A DNA stretch of 64,000 bases from RPRB01 sp035543115 (GTDB lineage: Bacteria; Myxococcota; Myxococcia; Myxococcales; Myxococcaceae). Location: the NCBI GenBank assembly GCA_035543115.1, contig DATKKF010000029.1, forward strand, positions 1-64,000, in the 5' to 3' direction. A program made the translations under genes and the position numbers. This document shows positions 48,426 to 56,978 of this stretch, piece by piece; within the stretch, counting starts at the first letter, position 1, and every line of letters starts with the position of its first letter. The notes under the pieces were generated by a model, which worked only from the letters and a program-made list of their open reading frames with translations, was not told the DNA's origin and ran no database searches.

Positions 48426-49688
48426 TCAGCCCGCCTCGTTGAGGGCGACGCGCGCGCCCACCTCGGCCCGCGTCGCGCCCGCGCCCAGAACCGAGAGGGA
48501 CCGGCGTCCCCGCTCGAACTCGACCGGTAGCTCGATCATCGACGGATCGAGCTCGGAGAGCGACGCGCAGCCGAGCAGCCGCAAGGTCCGGTGCAGGTCG
48601 GCGGTGAGGATCTCGATTGCCCGGCTGACTCCCGCGCCCCCGGCCGCGCCGAGGCCCCAGGCGTACGCGCGCCCGATGAGCACCGCGCGCGCCCCGAGGA
48701 CGAGCGCCTTCACGATGTCGCCTCCACGGCGGATGCCCCCGTCCATCAGGACCTCGGCCCGTCCGCGCACCGCCTGGACCACCTCGGGCAACGCCCGGAG
48801 GGCGGGGAAGACGCCGTCGAGCTGACGGCCCCCGTGGTTCGACACCACCACCGCCGCTGCGCCTTCGTCCGCCGCCCGCTGGGCGTCCTCCGCGGTGAGG
48901 ACTCCCTTGATGACGATGGGACCCTTCCACAGTTCCCGGATCCACCCCAGATCCGCCCACGACACCACCGACTGCTCGAGCGCTGCGGCGACCGCCGCAT
49001 ACCGCATCGGCCCCTCCGCCAGCATCACGTTGGGGAAGCGCATCAGCCCGCCATCGGCGAGGTAACCCACCAGCCATCCCGGACGGGAGAGGATCTGCCA
49101 GAGGTGACGCAGCTTGCGGAAGGGGTTCGTCCCGAGGAGCTGCTGGATGCCGTTCCGGTAGTCGCGCTCCCGCAGGCCGGAGATCGCCGTGTCCACCGTC
49201 AGCACCAGCGCGCCGTAGCCGACCTTCTGCGCGCGCTCGATCGCCGCGCTCGCGACCTCCCGGCCGCCGACCAGGTACACCTGGTACCAGCACGGCCCGG
49301 TGCTCGCGGCCTTGACCTCCTCCACCGAGGTCCCGGCAAGGGTGGAGAGGATGTACCCGATGCCAGCCGCGGCGGCGGCTCGCGCGGCCTCGACCTCGCC
49401 CCTTGGATAGAGCAGCCGCGTGCTCCCCACCGGAGCGAGGAGGAACGGGAGCGAGAACCGCTGGCCGAGCACCGTCGTCTCGAGGCTGGCCCGGGGAGAG
49501 GCCACCGCTCCGCGCGGACGGAAGAGGACCTCGTCGAAGATGGAGCAGTTCGCGCGGAGCGTGACCTCGGCGTCTGCCCCGCCGTCGACGTAGTCGAACA
49601 CCACGCGCGGAAGCCGGCGCATCGCCGCGTGCCTCAGGTCGGCGATGTTCAGCACCGCTGGAGGCGCCACCGAGCTGCCCAGGGACAT
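48426..49688 (-). CDS. FMN-dependent alpha-hydroxy-acid oxidase/dehydrogenase
   Basis: The protein has 420 aa. The (beta/alpha)8 FMN barrel has FDYVDGGAD near the N-terminus, the catalytic His-containing VSNHGGRQLDG, the FMN-binding Lys in PIVIKGVLT, and MDGGIRRGGDIVKAL followed by GRAYAWGLGAAGG. This places it with L-lactate dehydrogenase, mandelate dehydrogenase and glycolate oxidase. The residue that distinguishes oxidase from dehydrogenase is not readable from sequence alone. ATG at 49688 has AAGGAGCG before it. It is the first gene of a short operon with DUF4019 and the sirtuin. Confidence 0.85.
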   Translation of the reverse strand: MSLGSSVAPPAVLNIADLRHAAMRRLPRVVFDYVDGGADAEVTLRANCSIFDEVLFRPRGAVASPRASLETTVLGQRFSLPFLLAPVGSTRLLYPRGEVEAARAAAAAGIGYILSTLAGTSVEEVKAASTGPCWYQVYLVGGREVASAAIERAQKVGYGALVLTVDTAISGLRERDYRNGIQQLLGTNPFRKLRHLWQILSRPGWLVGYLADGGLMRFPNVMLAEGPMRYAAVAAALEQSVVSWADLGWIRELWKGPIVIKGVLTAEDAQRAADEGAAAVVVSNHGGRQLDGVFPALRALPEVVQAVRGRAEVLMDGGIRRGGDIVKALVLGARAVLIGRAYAWGLGAAGGAGVSRAIEILTADLHRTLRLLGCASLSELDPSMIELPVEFERGRRSLSVLGAGATRAEVGARVALNEAG

Positions 49689-49781
49689 CCGACGCTCCTT
49701 CCGGTGTCGGCACGCGCATGCCGGCACTCCCGATCGGGGAGCCTACGCCAGCGCGTGCCCCGCGGCAGCAGCCAGGCGCTC

Positions 49782-50993
49782 TCAGACCCGCGCCGCACCC
49801 CGCCGGGCGAGATGGGTGGCCGCTTCCCCGAGCCCCCCGAGCGTCAGCGGGAACATCGGGAACACCTTGCGGATGGTGCGGACCGTCTGCGCCCACCACC
49901 CGCTCTGCGGCTCGGGGTTCAGCCAGACGTGCCGGTGGAAGTGCTCGGCCAGCTGCATCAGCCAGACGATGCCCTCCGGCCCCGCCGGGTCGAACAGGTC
50001 CGTGCCGCTCGAGCGCAGCATCAGCTCGTAGGGCGCCATCAGCGCGTCGCCCACCACCACCAGCTTCCAGTGCGGGCCGCAGTCGGCGAGCAGGGTCGGC
50101 AACGGGATGGGGTCCGAGAAGCGCTCGGTCCGGTACACCCGGCCATAGACGCAGTTGTGGAAGTAGTGGGTGCGCAGCTCCTTGAAGTGCGTCGCCTGCT
50201 TCGCCGCGCTGAAGAGCCGGTCCACCACCTGGGCGTGCGGGGTCATCGAGCCGCCCACGTCCAGGAGGAGCAGCACCCGGGTGTCCGGGCGCCGCGGCGG
50301 CCGGAGCACCACCTCCAGCTCGCCCGCGTTCCGCGCGGTGGCGTCGATGGTCTCCTCGAGGTCCAGCTCGTCGGGCGCGCCCTCGCGGGTGAAGGCCCGG
50401 AGCTTCCTCAGCGCCATGCCCATCGCCCGGGTGTCCAGCACCTGGTCGTCGCGGTAGCCCCGGTAGAGCCGCGCGTCGGCCGTCTTCAGCGCGGTCCGGC
50501 CGCCGCCTTCCCCCTCGAGGCGAAACCCCTCGGGCGCGGTGGCCTTTCCGGAGTTCCCGAAGCGAGAGGTTCCGCGGGTGCCGATCCACCGGGCGCCGCC
50601 GTCGTGCCGCTCGCGTTGCTCGCGCATCCGCTGCTCGAAGAGCGCCTGCAGCGTCGCCGCGTCCAGCGCCTCCAGCGCCGCCGACTCCTCCGCGCTGCGC
50701 TCTCGCGGCGGCTTCCCGGCAGCGTCGCGGAGCCACTGCAAGAGCTCCTCCGCCAGCGCCTCGCCCTTCTCCTCGATGCCCTTGAAGTGCGCCAGGAAGG
50801 CCTGGTCGAAGGAGTCGAGGTGCGCCTCGGTGTGGACGCAGAGCGCCCGGGCCACGTCGTAGAAGCCCTCGAGCGAGCTGTCGTGGAGGCCGGCACCCAG
50901 CGCCCGGGCGAGCGCCAGCGCCTCCTGCGCCCCCACTGGCACCTTCCGCCGCCTCAGCTCGTAGAGGAACCCGACGAACATCTCCTGGCTCAC
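49782..50993 (-). CDS. VWA-domain protein (CoxE-like)
   Basis: The protein has 403 aa. The first 240 residues are helical and charged. VLLLLDVGGSMTPHAQVVDRLFSAAKQAT near residues 244-272 contains a MIDAS-like DxGxS motif of von Willebrand A domains, followed by a Thr/Asp-rich region (DPIPLPTLLADCGPHWKLVVVGDALMAPYEL). CoxE/VWA proteins work with MoxR AAA+ ATPases to mature metalloenzymes. Its ATG overlaps the stop of the MoxR-type gene by four bases, confirming the pair. The metalloenzyme served is not in the window, unless it is the sulfite dehydrogenase. Confidence 0.82.
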   Translation of the reverse strand: MSQEMFVGFLYELRRRKVPVGAQEALALARALGAGLHDSSLEGFYDVARALCVHTEAHLDSFDQAFLAHFKGIEEKGEALAEELLQWLRDAAGKPPRERSAEESAALEALDAATLQALFEQRMREQRERHDGGARWIGTRGTSRFGNSGKATAPEGFRLEGEGGGRTALKTADARLYRGYRDDQVLDTRAMGMALRKLRAFTREGAPDELDLEETIDATARNAGELEVVLRPPRRPDTRVLLLLDVGGSMTPHAQVVDRLFSAAKQATHFKELRTHYFHNCVYGRVYRTERFSDPIPLPTLLADCGPHWKLVVVGDALMAPYELMLRSSGTDLFDPAGPEGIVWLMQLAEHFHRHVWLNPEPQSGWWAQTVRTIRKVFPMFPLTLGGLGEAATHLARRGAARV

Positions 50994-51829
50994 CCGCGCG
51001 CCCGGTGCGCCCCGGCCGCCTCGGCGAAGGCCTCGAGATCCTGCTCCTTCTTCAGCAGTGCGCCCACGAACGGCAGCTGGGCCTCGAGCTTCACATTCCT
51101 GACCCCCGCCGCCTGGAGCACCGCCAGCCAGTCCACCAGCTCGCTGGTGCTCGGGCGCTTGCGGAGGCGGGTGAGCGCCCGGAGCTGGAAGAAGACCTCC
51201 AGCGCCTGGTCGACGAGGTCATCGTCCAGCGAGGGGTGGTGGACGCGGACGATGCGCCTCATCAGCTCGGTGTCCGGGAAGTCGATGAAGTGAAAGACGC
51301 AGCGCCGGAGGAAGGCGTCCGGCAGCTCCTTCTCGTTGTTGCTGGTGATGACCACCACCGGCCGCTCGGCGGCGACGACCTCCTCTTCGGTCTCCATCAC
51401 CCGGAAGCGCATCCGGTCCAGCTCGTGGAGCAGGTCGTTGGGGAACTCGAGGTCCGCCTTGTCCACCTCGTCGATGAGCAGCACCACCCGACCCTGGCTG
51501 CGAAACGCCTGGCCGAGCGGGCCCCAGCGGATGTAGTGGCCGACGTCCTTCACGTCGCCGTCTCCGAAGCGGCTGTCGTGCAGCCGCTGCACCGTGTCGT
51601 AGACGTAGAGGCCATCCTGGGCGCGGGTGGTGCTCTTCACGTGCCAGGTCAGGAGCGGCAGCCCGAGCGCGCCGGCGATGGCCTCGGCGAGCAGCGTCTT
51701 GCCGGTGCCCGGCTCGCCCTTGACCAGCAGCGGCCGCTCGAGGGCCAGGGCGCAGTTCACCGCGGCCTGCAGCGCGGGGTTGGTGAGGTAGCGGTCGGTG
51801 CCGGTGAAGCGCTTGAAGGCGGAGGGCAT
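50990..51829 (-). CDS. MoxR-family AAA+ ATPase
   Basis: The protein has 279 aa. Walker A is LVKGEPGTGKT, Walker B VVLLIDEVDKAD, and sensor 1 PVVVITSNNEKEL with the Arg finger region LRRCVFHFIDFPD. The short C-terminal lid is typical for MoxR. It remodels protein complexes, here together with the VWA protein encoded 3' with a four-base overlap. The ATG lies 9 bp downstream of the carboxylesterase gene. The longer open frame reaching 52333 is antisense to no known gene, but its N-terminal part lacks the ATPase character. Confidence 0.88.
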   Translation of the reverse strand: MPSAFKRFTGTDRYLTNPALQAAVNCALALERPLLVKGEPGTGKTLLAEAIAGALGLPLLTWHVKSTTRAQDGLYVYDTVQRLHDSRFGDGDVKDVGHYIRWGPLGQAFRSQGRVVLLIDEVDKADLEFPNDLLHELDRMRFRVMETEEEVVAAERPVVVITSNNEKELPDAFLRRCVFHFIDFPDTELMRRIVRVHHPSLDDDLVDQALEVFFQLRALTRLRKRPSTSELVDWLAVLQAAGVRNVKLEAQLPFVGALLKKEQDLEAFAEAAGAHRARG

Positions 51830-51837
51830 TGGGGTCG

Positions 51838-52575
51838 TCAGCCGGGGAGCAGGCTCCCCAGGAGCTGGGCCACTCGGTCCAGGGCGTCCGGGTGCACGGT
51901 GTGGGGACCGTCGAACGGGACGAACTCCACCGCCAGCCCGCCGGTGGTGAGGAGGTCGCGCAGCGCCTCGCCCTCGGAGTAGGGGAGGACCTGGTCCTGC
52001 CGCCCGTGCGAGAGGATGACCGGAAGGCCCGCACGCCGCGGCGCAAGCTTGCTCCAGGTGTCGGCGGTGACGGGCACCGAGCTGAGGGCCACCAGCGCCG
52101 CGGGGCGGTGCTCCCAGTGCAACGCGAGGTCGGTGGCCAGCATCCCGCCCTGGCTGAAGCCGCCGAGCACTACCCGCTCGGGTCCCAGCCCGGAGCCGGC
52201 GAGCAGCGCCTCGATGCACCCCTGCAGCTTCCGCCGGGCCGAGACCAGCCCCGCGGGCAGCTCGTTCCGCAGTCGCTCCCGACCCTCGGGGGTGCGGGAG
52301 AGGGTCGAGAGCTTCATCCAGTCCAGCGGCCACCAGGCCCGCGAGTCACCCCACGAGGCGGCGCCCAGGCTGAGCGGCGCCGCCGGAAAGGCGAAGCGCA
52401 CCGGGGCGAGCCGCCGCTCCCGTTCGAGCAGCTCGGGGACGAAGGGCACCAGGTCCTCTCCCGAGGCCCCGTACCCGTGACAGAGCACCACCAGCAGCGG
52501 CGGCCGGGCGCCCGCCTCCGGCTGCACCAGGTGCACCTCGAGCTCGCCGGCGGTGCTGGTGACCACGTCGCTCAT
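51838..52575 (-). CDS. Phospholipase/carboxylesterase-family alpha/beta-hydrolase
   Basis: The protein has 245 aa. VLCHGYGASGEDL is the oxyanion strand, GGFSQGGML holds the nucleophile Ser, LSHGRQDQVLP the Asp, and VPFDGPHTVHPD the His. This order is typical for the phospholipase/carboxylesterase (YpfH-like) group. Acyl-protein thioesterase-like hydrolysis is plausible but unproven. ATG at 52575 has GGAGA nine bases upstream. It is the first gene of an operon with the MoxR and VWA genes and is divergent from serB. Confidence 0.82.
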   Translation of the reverse strand: MSDVVTSTAGELEVHLVQPEAGARPPLLVVLCHGYGASGEDLVPFVPELLERERRLAPVRFAFPAAPLSLGAASWGDSRAWWPLDWMKLSTLSRTPEGRERLRNELPAGLVSARRKLQGCIEALLAGSGLGPERVVLGGFSQGGMLATDLALHWEHRPAALVALSSVPVTADTWSKLAPRRAGLPVILSHGRQDQVLPYSEGEALRDLLTTGGLAVEFVPFDGPHTVHPDALDRVAQLLGSLLPG

Positions 52576-52599
52576 CAAATCGTCTCCACGCTAGCAGAG

Positions 52600-52615
52600 C
52601 ATGGTAATTCCCATG
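52600..52615. promoter_or_regulatory. Inverted repeat between divergent esterase and serB genes
   Basis: CATGG-TAATTC-CCATG is perfect and lies in the 47-bp region between the two starts. TAATTC could serve as a -10 for serB (12 nt before the ATG at 52623). A single regulator may control both directions. Confidence 0.35.
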
Positions 52616-52622
52616 GTCCGCC

Positions 52623-53816
52623 ATGGCTCGCTCCCACGTCCTGGTGACGGTCACCGGCTCGGACCAGCCGGGCATCACCGCCCGGCTCACCGGGATCATC
52701 GCCACCAGCACCGCCTCGCTCCTCGACATCGAGCAGGTGGTGGTGCAGGGACAGCTGACGCTCGCGCTCCTGCTCGCCCTCGACGACGACGACGGGCTGC
52801 TCAAGGACCTCCTCTTCGCCGCCAAGTCGCTCGGCGTCGAGCTGGACTTCGCGCCGGTGGACCCGGGCCACCCCGGCGCGCCGAAGGACACCCAGCGCTT
52901 CGTGGTCACCGCCATCGGCCGTTCGCTGGGAGCCCGCGAGCTCCACGCCGTCGCCAGCACCCTGGCCGACCACCAGGGAAACATCGAGCGCATCCACCGG
53001 CTGTCGAAGGGGGACCTCGGCTCGGTGGAGATCCACCTCGGCCTGCCCTCCCAGGCCGACCCCGAGCCGCTCAAGCGCGCGCTGCTCGAGCTGGGGATGC
53101 AAGAGAGCTTCGACGTCGCGCTCCAGCGCGAGGGCCTGTTCCGGCGCAGCAAGCGCCTGGTGGTCATGGACATGGACAGCACCCTCATTCGCATCGAGGT
53201 CATCGACGAGCTGGCCCGGGTGCACGGCGTGGCGGACCGGGTGGCGGCCATCACCGAGCGCGCGATGCAGGGCGAGATGGACTACGACGAGTCGCTCCGG
53301 CAGCGGCTGGGGCTGCTCGAGGGCCTGGACGTGTCGGTGCTTCGCCGCATCGCCTCCGAGCTCCCGCTGACCGAAGGGGCGGAGAAGCTCATCGAGACGC
53401 TCAAGCGGCTCGGCTACCGGACCGCGGTCATCTCCGGCGGGTTCTCCATCGCCGCCGAGGCGCTGAAGGCGCGGCTGGGCATCGACTACGCCTACTCCAA
53501 CACCCTGGAGACCGCGGGCGGGAAGCTCACCGGCCGGGTGATAGGCCCCATCGTCAACGGCAAGCGCAAGGCCGAGCTGCTCGAGCTGATCGCCCAGGCC
53601 GAGGGTGTGCTCCTCGACCAGACCATCGCCGTCGGCGACGGGGCCAACGACGTCCCGATGCTGGAGAAGGCTGGCCTGGGCATCGCCTTCCGGGCGAAGA
53701 AGACGCTCCGCGAGCGCGCCGACACCTCGCTGTCCGCCACCGGCCTGGACGCCATCCTCTACCTCCTGGGCATCAGCGCCGAGGAGCTGCAGGACGCCAC
53801 GGCCCGGTTCGGCTAA
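52623..53816 (+). CDS. serB: Phosphoserine phosphatase with N-terminal ACT domains
   Basis: The protein has 397 aa, longer than E. coli SerB (322 aa) because two ACT-like modules (residues 5-80 and 95-170) precede the catalytic domain. LVVMDMDSTLIRIEVIDELA carries the nucleophile Asp and the acid/base Asp, SGGFSIAAEALK the Ser/Thr of motif II, and VGDGANDVPMLEKAG the Mg2+ site. It catalyses the last step of serine biosynthesis; the ACT region likely allows feedback by serine. GTG/ATG context lacks a strong Shine-Dalgarno. Confidence 0.92.
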   Translation: MARSHVLVTVTGSDQPGITARLTGIIATSTASLLDIEQVVVQGQLTLALLLALDDDDGLLKDLLFAAKSLGVELDFAPVDPGHPGAPKDTQRFVVTAIGRSLGARELHAVASTLADHQGNIERIHRLSKGDLGSVEIHLGLPSQADPEPLKRALLELGMQESFDVALQREGLFRRSKRLVVMDMDSTLIRIEVIDELARVHGVADRVAAITERAMQGEMDYDESLRQRLGLLEGLDVSVLRRIASELPLTEGAEKLIETLKRLGYRTAVISGGFSIAAEALKARLGIDYAYSNTLETAGGKLTGRVIGPIVNGKRKAELLELIAQAEGVLLDQTIAVGDGANDVPMLEKAGLGIAFRAKKTLRERADTSLSATGLDAILYLLGISAEELQDATARFG

Positions 53817-53828
53817 ACCGAAAGGCCG

Positions 53829-55004
53829 ATGAGCGCTGACAGCTGGACCGGGTGGTGGCGTGGCCGGCAGGACGCCTTCGAGGAGGCGCTGCGCGGGCTG
53901 GTGGAGGTCAACTCCTTCACCGACAATCGCCAGGGTGGGCTCGAGGTGGGACGGCGGCTGAGCGCGCTGTTCCGTCTCGCCGGGGTGGAGGCCAGGGCCG
54001 TTCCGAGCACGCGGTACGCCGACCACTGGGTGTTCCGCACCGGCGGAGACGCGCGGCTGCCGCCCGTGGCGCTGATCGGCCACCTGGACACCGTCTTCCC
54101 GCCCGGGACGTTCGAGGGGTACCGGATAGACGGCGCGCTCCGCCGTGGCCCGGGCGTGCTCGACATGAAGGGTGGGCTGGTGGTGGTGGCCTTCGCCCTC
54201 CGCGGGCTCGCCGAGAGCCATCCCGGCGGCCTGGACGCGCTCCCCCCGCTGCGGGTGGTGGTGGTCTCCGACGAGGAGGTGGGCTCCCCGGAGGGCGCGG
54301 GCGTCATCCGCGAGGCAATCACCGGCAGCAACGCCGCGCTGGTGTTCGAGTCGGGCCGGGCGCAGGACGCGATCATCACCCGCCGGAAGGGCACCGGGAA
54401 CGTGAGCGCCGTCGGCCACGGCAAGGCGGCCCATGCCGGGAACGCGCACGCCGAGGGGAAGAACGCCATCTGGGCCATCGCCCGTTGGGTGGACGCGGCC
54501 CAGCAGCTCACCGACTACGCCCGCGGCATCACCGTGAACGTGGGGAAGATCTCGGGCGGGCTCGGCAAGAACACCGTGCCCGAGCACGCCGAGGCCCACG
54601 CGGACATCCGCTACCTCACCCGGGCCGACGGAGAGGCGCTGGTGGAGCGGCTGCGCGAGGCGGCGGAGCGTGCAGCGGCCTCGGTCCCCGGAACACGCCT
54701 CGAGCTGTCGGGTGGCGTGAACCGCGACCCCCTCGAGCGCACCCCGGCGAACGTCGCGCTGATGGAGGAGTATGCCCGGGCGGCTCGCGCCTCGGGGCTC
54801 GGGGCGGTGGAGGCGGCGCTCATCGGGGGGGCCAGCGACGCGAGCACCTCGGCGTCGATGGGCATCGCCTCCATCGACGGGCTCGGGCCCCGCGGCAAGG
54901 GCTTTCACACCGTGGACGAGCAGATCGAGGTGGAGACCCTGGTGCCCAAGGCCGAGGCGCTGGCGCGATTCCTGGTCGGCCGGGCGGGAGCCAGCGGTGG
55001 ATGA
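53829..55004 (+). CDS. M20-family metallopeptidase (carboxypeptidase G2-like)
   Basis: The protein has 391 aa. LIGHLDTVFP, GVLDMKGGL, and VSDEEVGSPEG supply the metal-binding His, Asp and Glu residues, and the HGKAAHAGNAHAEGKNA region is the dimerisation part. The order resembles carboxypeptidase G2 and ArgE-type zinc peptidases that remove C-terminal Glu or acyl groups. No signal peptide is present, so it is cytoplasmic. It begins 12 bp after serB and its stop is overlapped by the Smr-domain gene, so an operon is likely. Confidence 0.85.
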   Translation: MSADSWTGWWRGRQDAFEEALRGLVEVNSFTDNRQGGLEVGRRLSALFRLAGVEARAVPSTRYADHWVFRTGGDARLPPVALIGHLDTVFPPGTFEGYRIDGALRRGPGVLDMKGGLVVVAFALRGLAESHPGGLDALPPLRVVVVSDEEVGSPEGAGVIREAITGSNAALVFESGRAQDAIITRRKGTGNVSAVGHGKAAHAGNAHAEGKNAIWAIARWVDAAQQLTDYARGITVNVGKISGGLGKNTVPEHAEAHADIRYLTRADGEALVERLREAAERAAASVPGTRLELSGGVNRDPLERTPANVALMEEYARAARASGLGAVEAALIGGASDASTSASMGIASIDGLGPRGKGFHTVDEQIEVETLVPKAEALARFLVGRAGASGG

Positions 55005-55323
55005 CGACGCGCCGGTCCCGTTGCCCCTGGACGGCCGGCTCGACCTGCACCTCTTCCACCCGCGCGACGTGCCCGCGCTGCTCGACGTCTACCTCGGCGC
55101 GTGCCGCGCCGCGGGCGTCCTCCAGCTGGAGATCGTCCATGGAAAGGGGACCGGGAGCCTGGGACGGCGGGTGAGGGCCCTGCTCGACCGCCGCGACGAT
55201 GTTCTCCATCATTCGGCGGCAGACGAAGCCCGGGGCGGGTGGGGTGTGACCCTCGTCACCTTGAGACCCTTGCTGGGGGGGTGTCCCCGACGCCCCTCGC
55301 CAGCCTGCCCGGAGTCCGAGTAG
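54997..55323 (+). CDS. Smr-domain protein
   Basis: The protein has 108 aa, mostly one Smr domain: LDLHLFHPRDVPALLDVYLGACRAAG, then LEIVHGKGTGSLGRRVRALL with the GKGTG loop. Smr domains of MutS2/SmrA type nick DNA or RNA; stand-alone short ones may act on RNA. The C-terminal end (RPSPACPESE) is unstructured. GTG at 54997 overlaps the M20 stop by 8 bp and has GGGAG before it. A single-domain response regulator follows. Confidence 0.78.
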   Translation: MDDDAPVPLPLDGRLDLHLFHPRDVPALLDVYLGACRAAGVLQLEIVHGKGTGSLGRRVRALLDRRDDVLHHSAADEARGGWGVTLVTLRPLLGGCPRRPSPACPESE

Positions 55324-55333
55324 GAAGCCTCCC

Positions 55334-55750
55334 GTGGCCCGCGTGACGCCCCTCACGGTGATGGTGGTCGACGACCAGGCGCTGTTCCGCCGGTCGCTCC
55401 AGGACCGGCTCCGCTCGGACGGGTACGACGTGGTGTCGGCGGAGAACGGCGCCGAGGCGCTCGAGCTGCTGCAGGCCGCGCCGAGCCCGTGCGTCATCCT
55501 CCTCGACCTCATGATGCCGGTGATGAACGGCGTCGAGTTCCTGCACGCGCTCGACCGGCGGGGGGAGACCACCGACGTCCGGGTGATGCTCGTGTCCGGT
55601 CACGGCGTGCTGGACCGCATCGCCCTCGACAGCAAGCGCATCGTCGCCCGGCTGCAGAAGCCGCTGGAGATGTCCGAGCTAAGGAGCGCCCTCGAGGCGC
55701 AGCTCGGGCCCGCGCTGTCGCCGCAGCCGCCGCCTCGCACGCTCCACTGA
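55334..55750 (+). CDS. Single-domain response regulator (receiver only)
   Basis: The protein has 138 aa. VMVVDDQALFRRSL gives the acidic pocket, VILLDLMMP the phospho-acceptor Asp, MLVSGHG the Ser switch and LQKPLEM the conserved Lys. There is no output domain and no histidine kinase nearby. Such receivers act on motors, enzymes or phosphorelays. It follows the Smr gene at 11 bp. Another orphan receiver lies at 59010. Confidence 0.85.
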   Translation: MARVTPLTVMVVDDQALFRRSLQDRLRSDGYDVVSAENGAEALELLQAAPSPCVILLDLMMPVMNGVEFLHALDRRGETTDVRVMLVSGHGVLDRIALDSKRIVARLQKPLEMSELRSALEAQLGPALSPQPPPRTLH

Positions 55751-55757
55751 CCGCCGG

Positions 55758-56297
55758 CTAGAACGCGACGCCCACGCGCACGCCGCCGCCGCGCTGGAGG
55801 CGGAAGGGCGACCAGCGCAGGACCGCGCGCCTCCGCCCGGGTGCTCCGAGTGGCACGTCCAGGCCCAGCCGCGCGCGAAGCTCGGCCCCGGTGAGCCCGG
55901 CCACCCGTACGCCCCCGCTGGGTCCGGACGGGGGATCCCCCGCCGCCGCGGCCAGGCCTGCCCCCACGAGGAACACTCCCCCCGCGAGGAGCGCCTGGGT
56001 TCCGTCGGCGCACTGACCGGACAGCGCGCAGCCGCGATGGGTGACCGCCGGGACAGCCAGCGCGAGCCCGGCCAGCGCCACCGCCCCGCCCACCAGGAGC
56101 AGCCCCATCCGCGGCGGAGCGGGCGAGGCGGTCGTGGTCTCGAGCCCGAGCAGCGGAACGGGCATCGCTGCGGACCCGGAGGTTCGCACGGGGGCGCGGA
56201 GGTCCGGTGCCGCTCCAGGCGCGGACGGAGGCCCGAGCGCGGGCGCGTCGGGTGCCGCGGCCAGGAGCGTCCCGGCGATGAGCGCACCGAGCATCAT
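55758..56297 (-). CDS. Hypothetical secreted or membrane protein
   Basis: The protein has 179 aa. It begins with a signal peptide (MLGALIAGTLLAAAPDAPA), a Pro/Ala-rich linker, and two hydrophobic segments (about residues 64-84 and 102-118) flanking a loop with two cysteines (GCALSGQCADG). The C-terminus ends in GVRVGVAF, compatible with a beta-strand. No family is recognised. It overlaps the histidine phosphatase gene by four bases (ATGA), so it is co-translated. Confidence 0.6.
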   Translation of the reverse strand: MMLGALIAGTLLAAAPDAPALGPPSAPGAAPDLRAPVRTSGSAAMPVPLLGLETTTASPAPPRMGLLLVGGAVALAGLALAVPAVTHRGCALSGQCADGTQALLAGGVFLVGAGLAAAAGDPPSGPSGGVRVAGLTGAELRARLGLDVPLGAPGRRRAVLRWSPFRLQRGGGVRVGVAF

Positions 56298-56887
56298 GTC
56301 GGCGACAGGTGGTTCACGTCATTCCAGAGCCAGATGACCTCGGAGACATGCTCACGGCCAAGCACGCTGACCGAGGCCGTGCTCAGGGCGAGCCGCTCGC
56401 CGAACGAGCCCGGCTGGTGGATCCACCGGGCTGCCAGCACCCTCAGCAGGTGTCCATGGGCGAACAACACGACATCCCCCTCGACACCGCGCAGCTCCGA
56501 GATCACCCGGTCCGCGCGGACGCCGACCTGCTCCGCAGTCTCCCCCTGCGGGCACCCGTCGCGCCAGAGGTCCCACTCCGGTCGCTCGCGGAGGATGTCC
56601 GCCCGGGTCCGGCCCTCGTACGCCCCGTAGTCCCACTCCATCAGATCGGGGCGAACCTCGGCCCGGTCGCCCAGGCCGGCGAGCTCGCACGTGTCACGGG
56701 CCCGTGACAGCGGGCTGACGAACACCCGGGCGAAGGGCCAGGCAGCCAGCCGGTGCCGGAGGAGCTCGGCCTCCCTGCGCCCCTGCGCGGTCAGCGGGAT
56801 GTCCTGCCGCCCGGTGTGCTGTTTCGACTTGGTCCACTCGGTCTCCCCGTGGCGGACCAGCACCACCACCCGGCTCGTCTGGGACAT
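56294..56887 (-). CDS. Histidine phosphatase (phosphoglycerate-mutase-like)
   Basis: The protein has 197 aa. LVRHGETEW has the phospho-acceptor His, VSPLSRARDTCEL and MEWDYGAYEGRT follow, and VVLFAHGHLLRVLAARW carries the second His. Enzymes of this branch dephosphorylate small sugars, alpha-ribazole phosphate or other phosphate esters; the exact substrate is open. GAGGAGAACGC precedes the ATG at 56887. Upstream is about 90 bp to the divergent HNH gene. Confidence 0.82.
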   Translation of the reverse strand: MSQTSRVVVLVRHGETEWTKSKQHTGRQDIPLTAQGRREAELLRHRLAAWPFARVFVSPLSRARDTCELAGLGDRAEVRPDLMEWDYGAYEGRTRADILRERPEWDLWRDGCPQGETAEQVGVRADRVISELRGVEGDVVLFAHGHLLRVLAARWIHQPGSFGERLALSTASVSVLGREHVSEVIWLWNDVNHLSPT

Positions 56888-56963
56888 GCGTTCTCCTCGG
56901 GGGGCCCCCCGCCATGGAGGCATCCCGGTGCCGCACCATAGAGCGGTCGTTCCCCCGAGCGGT

Positions 56964-56969
56964 TACAAT
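56964..56969 (+). promoter_or_regulatory. Candidate -10 box, leaderless HNH gene
   Basis: TACAAT ends nine bases before the ATG at 56979. It is the best -10 match of the SD-less group. The ATG would be at or within a few bases of the transcript start. Confidence 0.45.
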
Positions 56970-56978
56970 GCCGCGCCC

